Under the pieces are notes generated by a model. The model searched no databases and was not told the origin of the DNA. It saw nothing but the letters and a program-made list of their open reading frames with translations. From Microbulbifer sp. THAF38 (GTDB taxonomy: Bacteria > Pseudomonadota > Gammaproteobacteria > Pseudomonadales > Cellvibrionaceae), in contig NZ_CP045369.1 of NCBI RefSeq assembly GCF_009363535.1, positions 3,793,001-3,857,000 on the forward strand: a stretch of 64,000 nt of DNA, given 5' to 3'. The number at the start of each line of letters is the position of its first letter. Position 1 is the stretch's first letter. A program made the translations under genes and the position numbers. Below, piece after piece: positions 46,272 through 55,841 of this stretch.

Positions 46272-49200
46272 CTATTCAACAAGATCCTCATAAGTCTGCT
46301 CAAGAACATATTGCTTCAGAAACTTGTCAATTCGTATATTCAACTTAAAAGGTGGTATAACCTGCTCATCTAGTTTCTCGAAGTAGGCTTTCGCTTTGTC
46401 CCTATCCACCGTTGTCTTTAGTGCGTCGAAGCGACCAAAATTGTTCAGATTCTTCTCATCTACATTGTCACCCATTAAAGTGGTAAGAAGGTTTTTATCC
46501 AAACCTAACGCACTCACGATTGCATTGAGTTGGGCGTTTTCAGCGTTATTTTTGTAGTCGTTGATGTAGTCCCTGAAAGTGTGACCCTCAATTAATTGTG
46601 CGTCGCCGCGCTGCAAGTCATGCAAGAAGAGTTTCGCGTACTTTTGTTCGGATTGAGTGAGCGTTGAAAATGATTTATGCAGTTCGTTTAAGGTTACCTC
46701 TACATTTTCTTGATCCTGATTTAGCTCTTTTAAATATTTCTCAAAGCGGCTGTTCATGTAATCAGAGTCAATTTTACCGGTATCGATTTCGGTAAGATGA
46801 CCGCTAATGTCAAAAGGAACGTCTCCTCCTGCACCACCACCTCCACCGGTTCCTGCGAGTTCTTTGTAACGAAGAACCAAGCTCAAATAGGTTTGCTCAT
46901 CTACGGCTAGTGTTACTTCACGCTTGTCATCATTTTCATCAAATGAATAAGTCAGTTCATTCCAATGAAAGCCTTGCACCTTGGCGGCTTCTAAGTGTTG
47001 ATTGAAGTCTTTAAATAAACCGGCAAATTTCGCGCAAGCATCAGAGTCTGAAGACAACTTTTCAAAATTCGAAACGCCCGCATTAGCAAACAATTCGGTG
47101 ATTTCAGCTATCAGTTCATTCATAGCTTCGAGATTGTTTTCCAGACGGTCTACAAACAAACCGATGGGTCTATCACCTGAATAGAGTTTTACTGCGGCCT
47201 CAATATGCCGTTCCATTGTATGCGGGTAGCGGTAATAGCGAATAGTCCCATGGGGTTTATCGGGGCCAAATAAACGGTTGGTGCGCGAGAATGCCTGAAT
47301 AATGTTTTGATACTTGATTACTTTGTCTAAGTACAAGGTATTAAGCCATTTAGAGTCAAAGCCAGTCAGCATTTGGTCAACAACAATCAGCAAATCCAAC
47401 TGCTTTTCAGGTTCAGTATGTATACGCTCATAAGGTTTTTTATGAGCAAGTCGTGCGGCTAGGTCTTTTTTGAATTTAGCGTATTTAGCGAAATCGAAGT
47501 CTTGGCTATAGCGTGCATTGTAATCAGCCATTATTTCCTCTAAGCCATCACCTTTAAAAGTGGGGCCACGGCCTCCGCTGCCGTCGTTATCGATATTAGG
47601 ATCAAACAGTGCGGATATTTTTAGCTCAGGTTTAGCGACTTTTAAAAGGCGGTAATAGTCAATGGCTTCCGCAATACTGTTGGTAGCCAATATGGCATGA
47701 AACTTATTGGCTTGGCTGAGCACATCCCAGTTTTGCAGAATATCTTCAACCACCTTGGCTTGGTGCGTATCCGTTAAATATTGTTCTTTTGGCACATAAT
47801 CTTCTATGCCTTTTACGTATTTGCCCGTTGTGTCTTTATGGCCCGCCATCTCGACACCGTTCATAAAGTGGTTAAATTTTTTCTTTTTAGCTGGTGTAGA
47901 TAGTGCATCGGCTACGGACTCAGCCTTAGCTTGTTCTAGGGCAACAGCTTGGCGAAGGTCTTTATCTTTAAAGGTACTGACTTTATAGGGATCAAAACCC
48001 AACACATTGCCGTCGCGTATACCATCGGCAATGCTGTAGCGGTGCAACTCATTACCAAAAACAGTATTGGTGGTGTTACCGCTTTTTTCGTTTTCTTCCT
48101 GAATGGGTGTGCCCGTAAAACCAAAAAACAAGGCTCGTGGGAATGTGCGCTTAATAGTGATCAGCATATCGCCAAACGTGGAGCGATGGGCTTCATCAAT
48201 AATAAACACCAACCGCTTGGCGCGGATTTTTTCAATATCTGCCGAGTTGGTGGCGGTTCCTTCGTCGTCCACTGCCTCAAAAATATTACTCATCTTTTGA
48301 ATCGAGCTAACGATCAAGGTTTGGGCGGGGTCACTACTTTTGAGTTTGGTTACTAAAATATCGGTATTTTCGGTAGCCTGTACCTCTTCGCCATCACCTG
48401 CAAAGTTGTTGTATTCGGCGAGTGACTGGATGCCCAGTTCAATGCGATCCATCAAAAAAATCACCTTATCGGCATCTTTCGACTGAGCAATCAACTGTGC
48501 CGATTTGAAGCTGGTCATGGTTTTACCTGAGCCAGTGGTATGCCATACGTAGCCACCGAGACGATCTGAATTGTTTGCGCTGCCGCCTATTTGTTGCCAG
48601 TTGGTTTTTGCCACTTTATCGGAGATAGCATTGGCTGCGTAATATTGATAACTGCGCATCACCTTAAGAACCCCATCGGTATCATCGGCGACGGTATAAA
48701 AACCTATCAACTGATGCGCCATGGGGATAGAGAGCAGTGTCGAGGCGATGTCTTTCCAGTGATTGACGGGTTCGTTGTTAAAGTCTGCCCAATTGAATTG
48801 GTAGTCTGGATTCAATTTTCCATCCGGCCCAAGGTTGGCGAAATATTTAGTCTCTTCTGGCTCCATGGCCACAAAGATTTGGATTAGCGAAAATAGCCCA
48901 TTAAAAATGCCTTCAGCGCTGTATTTTTCAATTTGGTTGACTGCTTGGCTTACGGGTATTCCTGTGCGCTTAAGCTCAACATGGATCACCGGCATGCCAT
49001 TAATCAATAACAACACATCACCGCGCCTATCGTTACGCAACGGGCTACCACGCTCAAACTTAGGCTGCTGAACAATTTGGTAACGGCTTTGACCAGCGGC
49101 AATCTCTTGGCGATCATAAATTTTGAGGCTGACTTCTTTGCCGTAGTGTAGTTTATCGGCAGGATTGTCTCGCTTAATGGCGACGGTTTTACCATTAATA

Positions 49201-49448
49201 AAACCATTGAGCTTCAGCGGTGTTCGAAGCTCCTTAATTTGCTCAATAATTTGCAGCATTTCCGTATCGGTTAACGGCACATCATTAAGGCGGTCTTGCT
49301 GCTTATTATTTTCGAATAATATATTTGCCCAGTTTTGTAAAAGTTCAGCTTCGGTCTTGTGCTTTAAAATCTCGCTCTCCCACCCTTTGTGGGTGAGCAC
49401 CTCAACAAATGCCTGCTCAAACTGCGCTTCTGTTTTAAAAGTGGTCAT
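46272..49448 (-). CDS. hsdR: Type I restriction enzyme, R (motor/nuclease) subunit
   Basis: This 1058-residue subunit translocates DNA and cuts unmodified targets. The N-terminal nuclease of the PD-(D/E)xK type is visible in DVLLLINGMPVIHVELKR (Asp144, Glu158, Lys160). The helicase motor follows with Walker A in HTTGSGKTMTS (304-311) and the DEAH box (418-421, IIDEAHRSTFGD). Further motifs are FFGFTGTP, LIVVDQMLTGFDS and AFSRTNR. It is the last gene of the leftward operon, 14 bases after hsdS, and appears intact. Confidence 0.95.
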   Translation of the reverse strand: MTTFKTEAQFEQAFVEVLTHKGWESEILKHKTEAELLQNWANILFENNKQQDRLNDVPLTDTEMLQIIEQIKELRTPLKLNGFINGKTVAIKRDNPADKLHYGKEVSLKIYDRQEIAAGQSRYQIVQQPKFERGSPLRNDRRGDVLLLINGMPVIHVELKRTGIPVSQAVNQIEKYSAEGIFNGLFSLIQIFVAMEPEETKYFANLGPDGKLNPDYQFNWADFNNEPVNHWKDIASTLLSIPMAHQLIGFYTVADDTDGVLKVMRSYQYYAANAISDKVAKTNWQQIGGSANNSDRLGGYVWHTTGSGKTMTSFKSAQLIAQSKDADKVIFLMDRIELGIQSLAEYNNFAGDGEEVQATENTDILVTKLKSSDPAQTLIVSSIQKMSNIFEAVDDEGTATNSADIEKIRAKRLVFIIDEAHRSTFGDMLITIKRTFPRALFFGFTGTPIQEENEKSGNTTNTVFGNELHRYSIADGIRDGNVLGFDPYKVSTFKDKDLRQAVALEQAKAESVADALSTPAKKKKFNHFMNGVEMAGHKDTTGKYVKGIEDYVPKEQYLTDTHQAKVVEDILQNWDVLSQANKFHAILATNSIAEAIDYYRLLKVAKPELKISALFDPNIDNDGSGGRGPTFKGDGLEEIMADYNARYSQDFDFAKYAKFKKDLAARLAHKKPYERIHTEPEKQLDLLIVVDQMLTGFDSKWLNTLYLDKVIKYQNIIQAFSRTNRLFGPDKPHGTIRYYRYPHTMERHIEAAVKLYSGDRPIGLFVDRLENNLEAMNELIAEITELFANAGVSNFEKLSSDSDACAKFAGLFKDFNQHLEAAKVQGFHWNELTYSFDENDDKREVTLAVDEQTYLSLVLRYKELAGTGGGGGAGGDVPFDISGHLTEIDTGKIDSDYMNSRFEKYLKELNQDQENVEVTLNELHKSFSTLTQSEQKYAKLFLHDLQRGDAQLIEGHTFRDYINDYKNNAENAQLNAIVSALGLDKNLLTTLMGDNVDEKNLNNFGRFDALKTTVDRDKAKAYFEKLDEQVIPPFKLNIRIDKFLKQYVLEQTYEDLVE

Positions 49449-49462
49449 CCTGGAGCTCCCTG

Positions 49463-50701
49463 CTAGACAAACATTTTGCTCAAGCAGGCTTGCTTGATGT
49501 TATTGAGTTTAGTGATTTGTTGTTGGTGTTGGTTAATCAATGCGTCGAGTTTTTGAAAGTAGTTTCCGATGGCGGTTTGCTCTTCCTTTGAAGGGATACT
49601 GACTACCTGACCTTTCACAATATCGGAGTTGAGGTTAACTTGGCTTCCCGGCTGGCCATACTGTTGCCAATCTTCCTCGAAAGATTTCAACCATTGATAC
49701 ATGAACTCAAGCTCAAAAAGCGGTTTTTTAAATATTAAAAAACCATCGTGAACACCAGTTTCAACATAATTGACAACCGGTTTTCCTACACTTGCAGCGA
49801 TACTCAAAAGCAAGTGCGGCTCGAATAAGACGCGAGTTTTCTCTTGACCAAGTTTTGAAATTCTCTGCTCTAAAACATGAATTCTGCCATCTTGTTCAGT
49901 CACATCTCTAATTCGCAACCACCCAACAGTTGAGCTATTGTCGAACCATTTAGGGTCTTCAATAGGGCGAGGGCTAGCACCGCGAACAATTTCCGCTAAT
50001 TCACCTAGCTTTTTCTCCACCCACTCCCCTCTAAACCCTTTAAAACGGACTTCTGGGATAGTTTCGCCTTGTTTTGGGAACATCTTTTCCAGCATGGCTT
50101 TTTTAATATTGCTGAGCTTTTCGTGCTTTTGTTGATGCTTATTGATTAGGCTGCCTAGCCGGTGGAAATAGCTACCGATTTGGGACTGCTCTTCCTTATC
50201 GCAAGTATTAATTGGTGTTGCCTTAGCCTGCTTAATCGTATAGTGAGCAATCGTTCCCGTATGAGAAATGCTTTTGATATACTTTTTAAAAGTTTCACTA
50301 AACAGGAATGTATAAAAAAAGTAACCATCGAACTTTTTATCATTCTTAAACCAAAGTAAATCAGCATCCTTAAAATATAGAGGCTCGTCATTTGGTACCA
50401 AAAAGGGAATGCCAATCGAGCCGCCACCAGTAACAAGCAGATCGCCACTGGCGACTTTACCAATTTTTCCAGTTAGCTCTTCATAAACATCATAAGAAAT
50501 AAAAGCTTTAGCGTTTTCCTGCCCTTTATATATGGAAACGACATCACTGGTTCTAAAAAATGGAACCCCAGCTTTAGTCCATTGTTCTTTGTGAACTCGC
50601 GCGGCAGAGCGAATGTCAATGAGTTCACCTAAGTCATGTTGCACCCACTCATCATTAAAACCGTCGAAACGAATTTGAGGAGTATTCTTATGCTCTCTCA
50701 T
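49463..50701 (-). CDS. hsdS: Type I restriction enzyme, S (specificity) subunit
   Basis: This 412-residue subunit recognises the split DNA target for both cutting and methylation. It has two target-recognition domains, each followed by a conserved helical spacer: QIGSYFHRLGSLINKHQQKHEKLSNIKKAMLEKMFP near the middle and AIGNYFQKLDALINQHQQQITKLNNIKQACLSKMF at the end. The near-repeat of these spacers is diagnostic. The recognition sequence cannot be read from the protein. It starts one base after the hsdM stop. Confidence 0.95.
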   Translation of the reverse strand: MREHKNTPQIRFDGFNDEWVQHDLGELIDIRSAARVHKEQWTKAGVPFFRTSDVVSIYKGQENAKAFISYDVYEELTGKIGKVASGDLLVTGGGSIGIPFLVPNDEPLYFKDADLLWFKNDKKFDGYFFYTFLFSETFKKYIKSISHTGTIAHYTIKQAKATPINTCDKEEQSQIGSYFHRLGSLINKHQQKHEKLSNIKKAMLEKMFPKQGETIPEVRFKGFRGEWVEKKLGELAEIVRGASPRPIEDPKWFDNSSTVGWLRIRDVTEQDGRIHVLEQRISKLGQEKTRVLFEPHLLLSIAASVGKPVVNYVETGVHDGFLIFKKPLFELEFMYQWLKSFEEDWQQYGQPGSQVNLNSDIVKGQVVSIPSKEEQTAIGNYFQKLDALINQHQQQITKLNNIKQACLSKMFV

Positions 50702-50702
50702 C

Positions 50703-53468
50703 TTATTCGCCCTTCAACAGGTTTGTTAGCTCGGCCAGTCCCTGCATATCAAACTCATTGCCGGTAAGTTCGCCCGTCATGCCTGACAACTCTTTTTCAA
50801 CACTAACAATTTCTTTAGCTACCTGAGAATAGGTCACAGCGTATTTATCTCCTAAGGCTTGTACTTTAGTGGTGAGCTGTGTAATGACGTTGTTCGGCAT
50901 GGCGGCAAGTTCGCGACTTAATGGCGCTATCCATTTTAGGTGCAGTATCTCTTTTACTTGCTCGTCCGTTAAACCTTCTATGGTGGCTTTGGTTTCTAGG
51001 TGTAACGCATTCGCTTTCGCCTTAATATCCGTCTTAAGCTCAGTTTGTTCAGATAACAACTTATCTGCGTTTACGATTTTTCCTTCATACGTTTCAGGAT
51101 CGAATTCAAACCCTGCTCTTAGTACTTGTAGATAAGCGTTAACCTTGGCTTTTCCATAGGTGCCATCTTTATTGGCTTCAATTTTATGCCAGTCGACTTC
51201 CACATGAGCTTCGATAAAGATCAGCTTTTCAGGCTTTTTGGCTTTATCATCAAGCAAGGCGACATATTCATTGAGCGTTTGAATTTCTTCTGAATCAACA
51301 TCAGCGTATATCTCTTTAATTGCTTTGGTTAATTCAGATTTAACGAAGGCGTCATTTTTGTCATTAAGTATGGGCGAGTCTTTTTCTTCTTCGGTAAATG
51401 ACTCAATTATCTCTTCAATTTGAGAGATCACTTCCGTTAACTTTGTTTCTTGGCTTTCTAACGCCTGTAAGTCTTCGCTTAGGTAAGTTTGCTGCACTAA
51501 TTCAAATGGCAATATATGGCCTTTCCAGCCGTCTTGAACTTCTACATCTTTGCCATTTTTTTTCTTTATGACCATGTTGGGATCAACTTGTTTGGTCGCA
51601 GCAAAGCCTTCGGTTTGCATCATTTCCAAGTCGGCACTAATGACTTGCCATTGGTTGCTTAGATATTGGTAGGCTTGGTATTTATCGATTAGTGGAACAG
51701 GCGCAAGTCGCTTAAATAGATCAGAACTTAACTCGCTTTCCTGCTGGTTTCGGGTAACCGTTTGCCAGTTTTTTATCAGGGTTGTGTTTAAACTGTCATC
51801 ATGGCCTTCAAAGGCTTGGTTATATGTAGCTACGAACGATTCCACTTGCGGATGCTGGCTAATCGTGGCGTTAACTGCTTCTTTCGCGATAGCAAGTTCG
51901 CTATAAGCCTCTGACTTAGAAACAAATAAAGCGCTGCGTAATTGCGGTAAAGCTTGCCAAAACTCTTCAAGGTTTGATATTTCTCTGTTGGGTATACCGC
52001 CTAGCATAGTGGCGTGTAAGTCCCAGCTTTCAGGCGCTGCCGAAGAATCTACATAGCGCGGAATATTAAGGTTATAGCCGTTATCACGGAGGACTTGTTT
52101 TTCCACGACCTCCGAGAACTTATGGTGATCCTCTCGATTGATTACAGCATCGACGATGCGTTTGATATCACTGGCTTGCAGCTTGTTATTTTTTCCCTCT
52201 TTTACGAAATGCTTGGAGGCATCAACGATCAGCACATCGCCATTGGTACGTTTTTGTTTGAGCACCAAAATTACAGTGGGAATGCCGGTGCCAAAAAAGA
52301 TATTGCTTGGCAAACCGATAATCGCATCAATATGGTTATTCTCGATGAGCTGTTTACGAATTTCCCCTTCCTCACCACCACGGAACAATACACCATGTGG
52401 CAATACAATGGTCATGATCCCATCGGGTTTTAAGTGGTAAAGATCATGCAGCAAAAATGCAAAATCGGCTTTGGTTTTTGGGGCTAAGCCAAAACGAGAA
52501 TAACGCGGATCATTTTCTTTATGGTTGGGATCCCATTTTTGCGAGTAAGGCGGATTTGATACCACAGCATCAACATATAACGCTTGGTACGAACCCTGTG
52601 GATCGCTTTCATCAAAATACGGCCAATCGTCTTCCAACGTATCACCGTTGCGAGTTTTGATGTTACTGGCCTTTATGCCACGCATGATAAGGTTCATACG
52701 GGTCAGGTTGTAGGTATTGGCTTTTAGTTCTTGAGCGTAATAGGTAATACTATCTTTATTTTTCGCATGTCTTTCGACTGCTTCACCGATATTAATCAAC
52801 AAGGAGCCAGAGCCTGATGTGGGGTCATAAATTTCAATAGTGTCTTTGTGTTTTAGCTCATGCGCGATGATATGGGACATAAGTACCGACACTTCGTGCG
52901 GGGTGTAAAACTCTCCAGCTTTTTTACCAGCATTTGCAGCAAATTTTTCAATCAAGTATTCGTATATGTAACCCAATACGTCATAGCCTTGCTTGCCATT
53001 CATGGGGATACTCTTAATGAGGTGCAGTAAGTCGCTGATGGCTTTGGTACGTTTCCCTGCACTTTCACCAAGCTTACTCAATCCTGTTTCTAACGTGGTA
53101 AAAATACCTTCAAACAATTTCTTGTGATTGGGGTGAATCAAACGGCTAAATGCTGATAATGCATCGCGCACATTTGACTCATCAAAGTCAGATTTAGGGT
53201 CAACCCAAGTAGAAAAAAGATTGTTATAGCAAATAAAATAGCCAAGGTTGCTTTGGATAAAAGCAACGGTTTCAGCATCGTCTTCACTCAAAGTTTTGAT
53301 TTCTTCGCTTGTCATGCCTTGAGTGGTTACGAACTGTAAAAGTTGATCGCTTAGGTATTTGTAAAAGATAAAGCCAAGTATGTAGTCTTTATATTCATTC
53401 GCTTCAATTTTGGAGCGCATCTGGTTAGCTGATTCCCAGATTTTGGCGGCGAGTTGTTGCTTGTTCAA
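50703..53468 (-). CDS. hsdM: Type I restriction enzyme, M (methyltransferase) subunit, extended form
   Basis: The N6-adenine methyltransferase protects host DNA and is needed for restriction. Residues 1-130 are the HsdM N-terminal domain. S-adenosylmethionine motif I is DPTSGSGSLL (215-224) and the catalytic motif IV is NPPY (305-308). At 921 residues it is far longer than the usual 480-530. The extra C-terminal part (from about 480) is acidic, helical and repeatedly coiled-coil-like. Such long HsdM proteins occur in some type I families. It follows mrr in the operon. Confidence 0.94.
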   Translation of the reverse strand: MNKQQLAAKIWESANQMRSKIEANEYKDYILGFIFYKYLSDQLLQFVTTQGMTSEEIKTLSEDDAETVAFIQSNLGYFICYNNLFSTWVDPKSDFDESNVRDALSAFSRLIHPNHKKLFEGIFTTLETGLSKLGESAGKRTKAISDLLHLIKSIPMNGKQGYDVLGYIYEYLIEKFAANAGKKAGEFYTPHEVSVLMSHIIAHELKHKDTIEIYDPTSGSGSLLINIGEAVERHAKNKDSITYYAQELKANTYNLTRMNLIMRGIKASNIKTRNGDTLEDDWPYFDESDPQGSYQALYVDAVVSNPPYSQKWDPNHKENDPRYSRFGLAPKTKADFAFLLHDLYHLKPDGIMTIVLPHGVLFRGGEEGEIRKQLIENNHIDAIIGLPSNIFFGTGIPTVILVLKQKRTNGDVLIVDASKHFVKEGKNNKLQASDIKRIVDAVINREDHHKFSEVVEKQVLRDNGYNLNIPRYVDSSAAPESWDLHATMLGGIPNREISNLEEFWQALPQLRSALFVSKSEAYSELAIAKEAVNATISQHPQVESFVATYNQAFEGHDDSLNTTLIKNWQTVTRNQQESELSSDLFKRLAPVPLIDKYQAYQYLSNQWQVISADLEMMQTEGFAATKQVDPNMVIKKKNGKDVEVQDGWKGHILPFELVQQTYLSEDLQALESQETKLTEVISQIEEIIESFTEEEKDSPILNDKNDAFVKSELTKAIKEIYADVDSEEIQTLNEYVALLDDKAKKPEKLIFIEAHVEVDWHKIEANKDGTYGKAKVNAYLQVLRAGFEFDPETYEGKIVNADKLLSEQTELKTDIKAKANALHLETKATIEGLTDEQVKEILHLKWIAPLSRELAAMPNNVITQLTTKVQALGDKYAVTYSQVAKEIVSVEKELSGMTGELTGNEFDMQGLAELTNLLKGE

Positions 53469-53532
53469 ACTCTCTGTCCTCTATATCTTAAATTCTGTGC
53501 AATATCTGATGTACTTGCAATTAATGTAGGTA

Positions 53533-54438
53533 TTAAGACTCAAAGAAATCTTCATCGATTTTCTTTAGATACAAAACATCTTCGTTTCGACAACCGATGT
53601 TATATCTAAGCATTAACTTGGCTAACTCCACGCCATCTATTAACACGATTCGACTGCCTAAATCTTTTGCCGTTTGTGCTGCCGAAGGACTAAATGTTGA
53701 AGTGGTAATAAAGATACCTTTTTGCGCCTTTTTAAGGTTTAGTGCTCCGAAAAAGTCACGTATATCACTCGCACCTACGTTATTACCTTCCGCGTAGCGT
53801 TTTGCCTGTACATAAATTTGATCAACACCAAGCGGATCTTGATCAATTACTCCGTCCACACCATTATCACCGGAACGACCTAAAGCACGCCCAGCATCTT
53901 CTACTGCACCGCCGTACCCCATTGCCAATAGCAATTCCACGATCAGTTCTTCAAAGAATGCAGGTGTTACTGTTCGTACTCTTTGCAAAATATCTGTTTG
54001 AAGTGCTGTATTGATTTTTTTGTAGGCTATTCTCAGTTCTTCATCAGGAGTGGTTTTGGCCAAATCTTGGTCTTGTTCAACGGTAGCTTTGTTGTCGTTC
54101 GACAGCCCCTGAAAAGCTCTGAATTCATCGAATTGCTTCAGGTAGGTGTTATCAATTGTCGCCGAGGTATTTATAAGAGCTTCTTTGCCTCGTTGAGTTA
54201 TGACGAAGTATCCTCGTCGTGTAGCTTCAACAAGCCCAGCTTTCAGAAGATACGTTTTTGCCCAATGAACTCTATTCGCAAAAATGGCCTGTTTTCCACT
54301 GGGTAAAAGCTCTTCCCTCTCCTCGTAAGTCAGCTTGAATTCGCCTGCTAGCATGTCCACTACGTTACGAATACGGACTTCTCCCGCTTCAGAGCATTGG
54401 AGTACCGGCGTCATTAATGTTTGATAATCAGGTATCAC
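53533..54438 (-). CDS. Mrr-type restriction endonuclease
   Basis: I start it at the GTG at 54438, six bases after AAAGGA, which gives MIPDYQTLMTPVLQ, the family-typical beginning, and 301 residues. The N-terminal winged-helix domain (about 1-95, SGEVRIRNVVD-like) is followed by a restriction-endonuclease-like domain with GDNGVDGVIDQDPLGVDQIYVQAKRY (Asp195, Gln211-Ala-Lys213). Mrr of E. coli cuts methylated DNA in vivo and is activated by stress. Here the gene lies between an HTH gene and hsdM in one leftward operon, an arrangement that may combine methylation-dependent cleavage with a type I system. Confidence 0.9.
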   Translation of the reverse strand: MIPDYQTLMTPVLQCSEAGEVRIRNVVDMLAGEFKLTYEEREELLPSGKQAIFANRVHWAKTYLLKAGLVEATRRGYFVITQRGKEALINTSATIDNTYLKQFDEFRAFQGLSNDNKATVEQDQDLAKTTPDEELRIAYKKINTALQTDILQRVRTVTPAFFEELIVELLLAMGYGGAVEDAGRALGRSGDNGVDGVIDQDPLGVDQIYVQAKRYAEGNNVGASDIRDFFGALNLKKAQKGIFITTSTFSPSAAQTAKDLGSRIVLIDGVELAKLMLRYNIGCRNEDVLYLKKIDEDFFES

Positions 54439-54449
54439 GACAATTCCTT

Positions 54450-54632
54450 TCAGTCTTGGCTCGCATTCTTTTGTTCTTCGATCCACTGGTCAATATCTTC
54501 ACGCTTGAAGCGCCAGCTCCCCCCGACCTTGAAGCCCGGCAATTTGCCTGCTGCGGCCAGCTTATAGGCTGTTTTTTCGGCGAGTTTTAAGTACGCCGCG
54601 ACCTCTTTTAAGGTCAATATTTGATCATTCAT
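54450..54632 (-). CDS. Excisionase-family helix-turn-helix protein
   Basis: From the ATG at 54632 the 60-residue product is a single MerR/Xis-like winged HTH (LTLKEVAAYLKLAEKTAYKLAAAGKLPGFKVGGSWRFKREDIDQWIEEQK). The frame extends to 54689 but that extension is not conserved. Such small HTH proteins often open restriction operons and probably control their expression. An excision role is also possible near the ssrA island. It is 12 bases upstream of mrr and the first gene of the operon. Confidence 0.85.
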   Translation of the reverse strand: MNDQILTLKEVAAYLKLAEKTAYKLAAAGKLPGFKVGGSWRFKREDIDQWIEEQKNASQD

Positions 54633-54788
54633 AGCATTTCTTATCTCCATGCCATAGGGGAGAATATGGGAAAATCGAGGAATCGACAATAATAAAGGGC
54701 TTTTACTAGCCAGCTTTCTACATTAGATTATTCTGAGGAAATCAATAGCTTATTAGCTCTGAATGCCTCACCAGCCAAGCAGACTGTA

Positions 54789-55049
54789 GTGAAACATCGC
54801 GATGGCTCCATGGGTGCCCCCGCCATACGCGGCTTTATCGGCGCCCTGCGGGAAGGAGATTCCGGCCTATTCGTCAGCACCGGCGGTTTCACCCGCGAAG
54901 CCCGCTACGAAGCCGACCGCTCCACCTTTCCCCTCACTCTGGTAGACCTTGATGACCTGGCCGATTTAATCGTCAACCACTATGAAAGCTTCGTTTTGGA
55001 AGGCCGGGCACTAATGCCGCTGGTGCGAATTTATTGGTCGGTGGATTAG
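54789..55049 (+). pseudogene. C-terminal fragment of a second Mrr-type nuclease
   Basis: The 86-codon frame VKHRDGSMGAPAIRGFIGALREGDSGLFVSTGGFTREARYEADRSTF and DLDDLADLIVNHYESF matches the end of Mrr-like endonucleases, starting inside the (Q)VKHR catalytic strand. The upstream 90 bases stay open but do not resemble Mrr, so the N-terminal DNA-binding part and catalytic Asp are missing. It is more GC-rich than its neighbours. It lies at the downstream edge of the restriction operon in the opposite direction. Confidence 0.75.
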
Positions 55050-55268
55050 ATGAGATCTAATCTACTGCCGCAATTAATAAACCTATGAAAGCCTCTAACC
55101 CCTTTATCGATCTTTTTATATTTTATAAAATAAAAGAAATGGAAAGCTTATTGTACTTTAGTACAGCTTCACCGCTCGGCGCTTTGCCTAAGACATAAAT
55201 GCACATGTACTTCATAGCGAATAAAGTAGTTTTCCTATATCTAGGAAGTCCCAAAAAAGGAGATAGGG

Positions 55269-55841
55269 GTGGGAAAATCAAAACCTTATGTTTTTCAAAA
55301 TCAACTGAAAACATTGGCATCTATTGAAGATCGAATTAACAAGCTCATTGCCCAGCACAGAGACATGAAAGGTAAGTCTCAAGATGTAATGTTTAGAACG
55401 ACGATTGAGCCACACTCTCCTACTGTATATCACACGGAAAGTTTAGGGAAAAAACGTGTAATCTTTGGCGATGAGCAGTCACAAGGTGGGCTAAAGGAAG
55501 GGGATTACCTCTTGTCAGAAAGTAACCCTGACTGGGTATTACCAAGCAAGACTCATGGCCTTTCATTTTCTTCAACATTTAATCAAACAAAATTTACTTT
55601 AGATCTTTTAGGCAGATTCCAGAAAAAAGGCACAAAGATAAGCGTGGCCTATTGGATTTTAGAAGACAGTACAAGCATACCTAAGGGGCTTGGATTCGAA
55701 GTTGACCCAAACAATAGCGAACATTTCTTCCTTGTTGTAACCGAGAAAATGCTCGTTTCACAACTTATTGAAAAATTGAACTTTATTTCTCAGAGAATGG
55801 CCATAATGAATGATCTAGATCTTGAGGCTTACAAGAAATGA
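55269..55841 (+). CDS. Hypothetical protein, first gene of a two-gene module
   Basis: A GTG at 55269 follows AAGGAG six bases upstream, and the frame runs 190 codons. The product has a charged helical N-terminus (LKTLASIEDRINKLIAQHRDMKG), a middle with beta-like segments (TVYHTESLGKKRVIFGDEQ, HGLSFSSTFNQTKFTLDLLGRFQKKG), and a C-terminal helical end (LVVTEKMLVSQLIEKLNFISQRMAIMND). No family is recognised. It overlaps the next gene by four bases, so the pair is translationally coupled. Located beside the restriction island, it may be a defence or toxin-type module, which is only a guess. Confidence 0.75.
   Translation: MGKSKPYVFQNQLKTLASIEDRINKLIAQHRDMKGKSQDVMFRTTIEPHSPTVYHTESLGKKRVIFGDEQSQGGLKEGDYLLSESNPDWVLPSKTHGLSFSSTFNQTKFTLDLLGRFQKKGTKISVAYWILEDSTSIPKGLGFEVDPNNSEHFFLVVTEKMLVSQLIEKLNFISQRMAIMNDLDLEAYKK

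Noticed and set aside
44698..54689. The restriction operon as cargo of the same element bounded by the 17-base repeats
   Set aside because: It lies beyond the second repeat and beyond the displaced terminator. I found no third repeat copy downstream, so a separate insertion is more likely.
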